Source: Candidatus Thiodiazotropha taylori (lineage in GTDB: Bacteria; Pseudomonadota; Gammaproteobacteria; Chromatiales; Chromatiaceae). Taken from it: DNA of 8,025 nt. This document shows positions 7,146 through 8,025 of this stretch, in pieces; the stretch's first letter is position 1, and every line of letters begins with the position of its first letter. Below the pieces are notes generated by a model. That model did not search any database and was not told the origin of the DNA. It saw only the letters and a program-made list of their open reading frames with translations. Made by a program: the position numbers and the translations under genes. The stretch is taken from NCBI GenBank assembly GCA_019100305.1, contig JAHRHW010000200.1, positions 1 through 8,025 of the forward strand, given 5' to 3'.

Positions 7146-7479
7146 CAATAAACTTGTTCTGGAATCACACTGTTGGTTCTGCAAGCTGCCTCTCTCTTGG
7201 GCCTGTTAAGCGCGCTCCCATGGGTCCTGATGCCTCTAATTCGTGCTACACGGGCAGCAGGAACCGATGGATTGTTTTTAAACCGGCCCATAAATTGTAG
7301 CGGCAAAACAACCGGCCGCTTAAATGAAATAGGTTCCCGAACGACCTTTTGAAAAGTGCAGGAAAACCATTGGCCATCACTTGCCAGGTGTGGTTGAGGC
7401 AGTCCACTCAGTGGCGTCAACCGGACAGGCCATCACTTTCGAGCAATCGATGCTGATTTGCGGCAAATCACCAGGCTAA
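7146..7479. other. Spacer without a supported gene
   Basis: No frame on either strand gives a convincing protein. The longest minus-strand frame (91 codons, 7145-7420) begins with TTG, lacks a ribosome binding site and has no family resemblance. Two short direct repeats are visible: GGCCATCACTT at 7372-7382 and 7428-7438, and AACCGGCC at 7281-7288 and 7310-7317. AGCGGC and GCCGCT around 7299-7320 can form a 6-bp stem. It could be an old gene decayed beyond recognition, or the 3' region of the upstream hydrolase gene. Confidence 0.4.
7454..7470. repeat. Tight hairpin just after the SGNH hydrolase gene
   Basis: TGATTTG and CAAATCA pair as a perfect 7-bp stem around a 3-base CGG loop, starting 9 bases past the TGA of the minus-strand gene ending at 7480. 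The stem has only one G-C pair above the AT-rich centre at each end, and no U-run follows, so it is a weak candidate for a transcript end rather than a classic terminator. Confidence 0.35.
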
Positions 7480-8025
7480 TCAGTGCCCAGAGGTGCGTAT
7501 GATATCGGCCAATTGATGGGCGAACGATCGGGCCACCTGATGCTGACCCAATTCGTTCAGATGACCACCGTCGGAGCTGTACTCCTCCAGCAGGGCATTG
7601 TTGACCACGCCCTGCATTTTGAAGGACTCACGATGGCCGTTGCTGCCTGTGGCTTCCGCAGCAGCGATATCGATGACCTGATCCTGCCCGTAGGTTTCGA
7701 TCAATAACCGGTTGTACTGATTGCGCTGGAAGTTATCCAGTTTGCTGTTGTTCTTCTTACCCAACAGTTTTCCAACCAGCTCTTTCAATCGGATATCCAG
7801 AGTGCTCGGGCTGCATCTGACAGGAATGGTGCTGTGGATGAAGCGAATCTGCGGATGATTTTCCATCAGCCGATCCAGGGTAAATCGATAGACCCGGAAC
7901 AGATTCTCAATGTCTGTATTGCGATTGACATCGATATAGCAGAATTTGAACAGAGCAAAATCGACTTTATCCGACAGCTGTTGATCGATGATCCGCTCGA
8001 AATCCCGGCACTTGCTGACCGGTTT
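7480..8025 (-). CDS. SGNH/GDSL-hydrolase-like protein, C-terminal part
   Basis: The frame is open from the window edge to a TGA at 7480-7482, giving the last 181 residues; the start lies outside. Family members are Ser-His esterases or acyl-group hydrolases with a three-layer alpha/beta fold. The C-terminal block V is clear: SSDGGHLNELGQHQVA, with the Asp at 7570-7572 and the His at 7561-7563 forming the DxxH catalytic pair. The first visible part (DFALFKFCYIDVN) looks like a core beta strand followed by a long helix. Then comes a strand (IRFIHSTIPV) of the kind that precedes the variable region. A basic stretch (KELVGKLLGKKNNSK) and an NxxQYNRLLIETYG-like helix follow. The nucleophile block GDS would be upstream and cannot be checked. 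The substrate is unknown; some relatives act on cell-surface sugars or lipids. An ATG at 7864-7866 is internal, not the true start. Confidence 0.75.
   Translation of the reverse strand, partial: KPVSKCRDFERIIDQQLSDKVDFALFKFCYIDVNRNTDIENLFRVYRFTLDRLMENHPQIRFIHSTIPVRCSPSTLDIRLKELVGKLLGKKNNSKLDNFQRNQYNRLLIETYGQDQVIDIAAAEATGSNGHRESFKMQGVVNNALLEEYSSDGGHLNELGQHQVARSFAHQLADIIRTSGH

Noticed and set aside
7145..7420. Minus-strand open frame of 91 codons between the hydrolase and the orphan gene
   Set aside because: It has a TTG start, no ribosome binding site, unusual composition rich in Arg and Pro, and no recognisable family. The other two frames are no better.
1..8025. Defence island, mobile element, CRISPR array, tRNA or other novel system
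   Set aside because: No regularly spaced repeats, transposase or integrase fragments, tRNA-like folds or toxin-antitoxin pairs were seen. Apart from the pseudogene and one orphan gene, the content is core metabolism.

Overview
The window looks like ordinary chromosome from a gammaproteobacterium. The evidence is the sdhCDAB gene order, an SdhA whose key residues fall at or within two positions of the E. coli numbering, and a full-length MaeB-type malic enzyme of 759 residues, which from memory is also the E. coli length. A free-living or symbiotic sulfur oxidiser of the Chromatiales type would fit, but that is a guess from general protein character. All genes I can support lie on the minus strand, so transcription runs from high to low coordinates.

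Layout in transcription order: (1) 8025-7480, the C-terminal part of an SGNH/GDSL-hydrolase-like protein, cut by the window edge. (2) 7479-7070, about 410 bases without a supported gene, holding a tight hairpin, short repeats, and just before the next gene a perfect 7-bp palindrome and a possible promoter. (3) 7069-6191, an unrecognised soluble, helical protein of 292 residues with a strong ribosome binding site. (4) 6190-5910, a spacer with one 8-bp inverted repeat. (5) 5909-5496, a broken universal stress protein (UspA family) gene, with at least two frame changes and an in-frame stop. (6) 5475-3196, maeB. (7) 3195-3035, a 161-base spacer with two inverted repeats. (8) 3034-1, sdhC, sdhD, sdhA and the first 150 codons of sdhB, tightly packed and probably one operon.

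The metabolic core is the lower TCA cycle. SdhCDAB (complex II) oxidises succinate to fumarate and passes electrons to quinone. Malic enzyme draws off malate, two steps later, to give pyruvate, CO2 and NADPH. Their co-directional arrangement suggests linked expression, although the 161-base gap allows a separate sdh promoter.

I did not find an undescribed biological system. The most informative non-obvious item is the decayed universal stress protein gene directly upstream of maeB, which a simple ORF search misses. The orphan 292-residue gene with a palindrome near its possible promoter is the next most worth checking.
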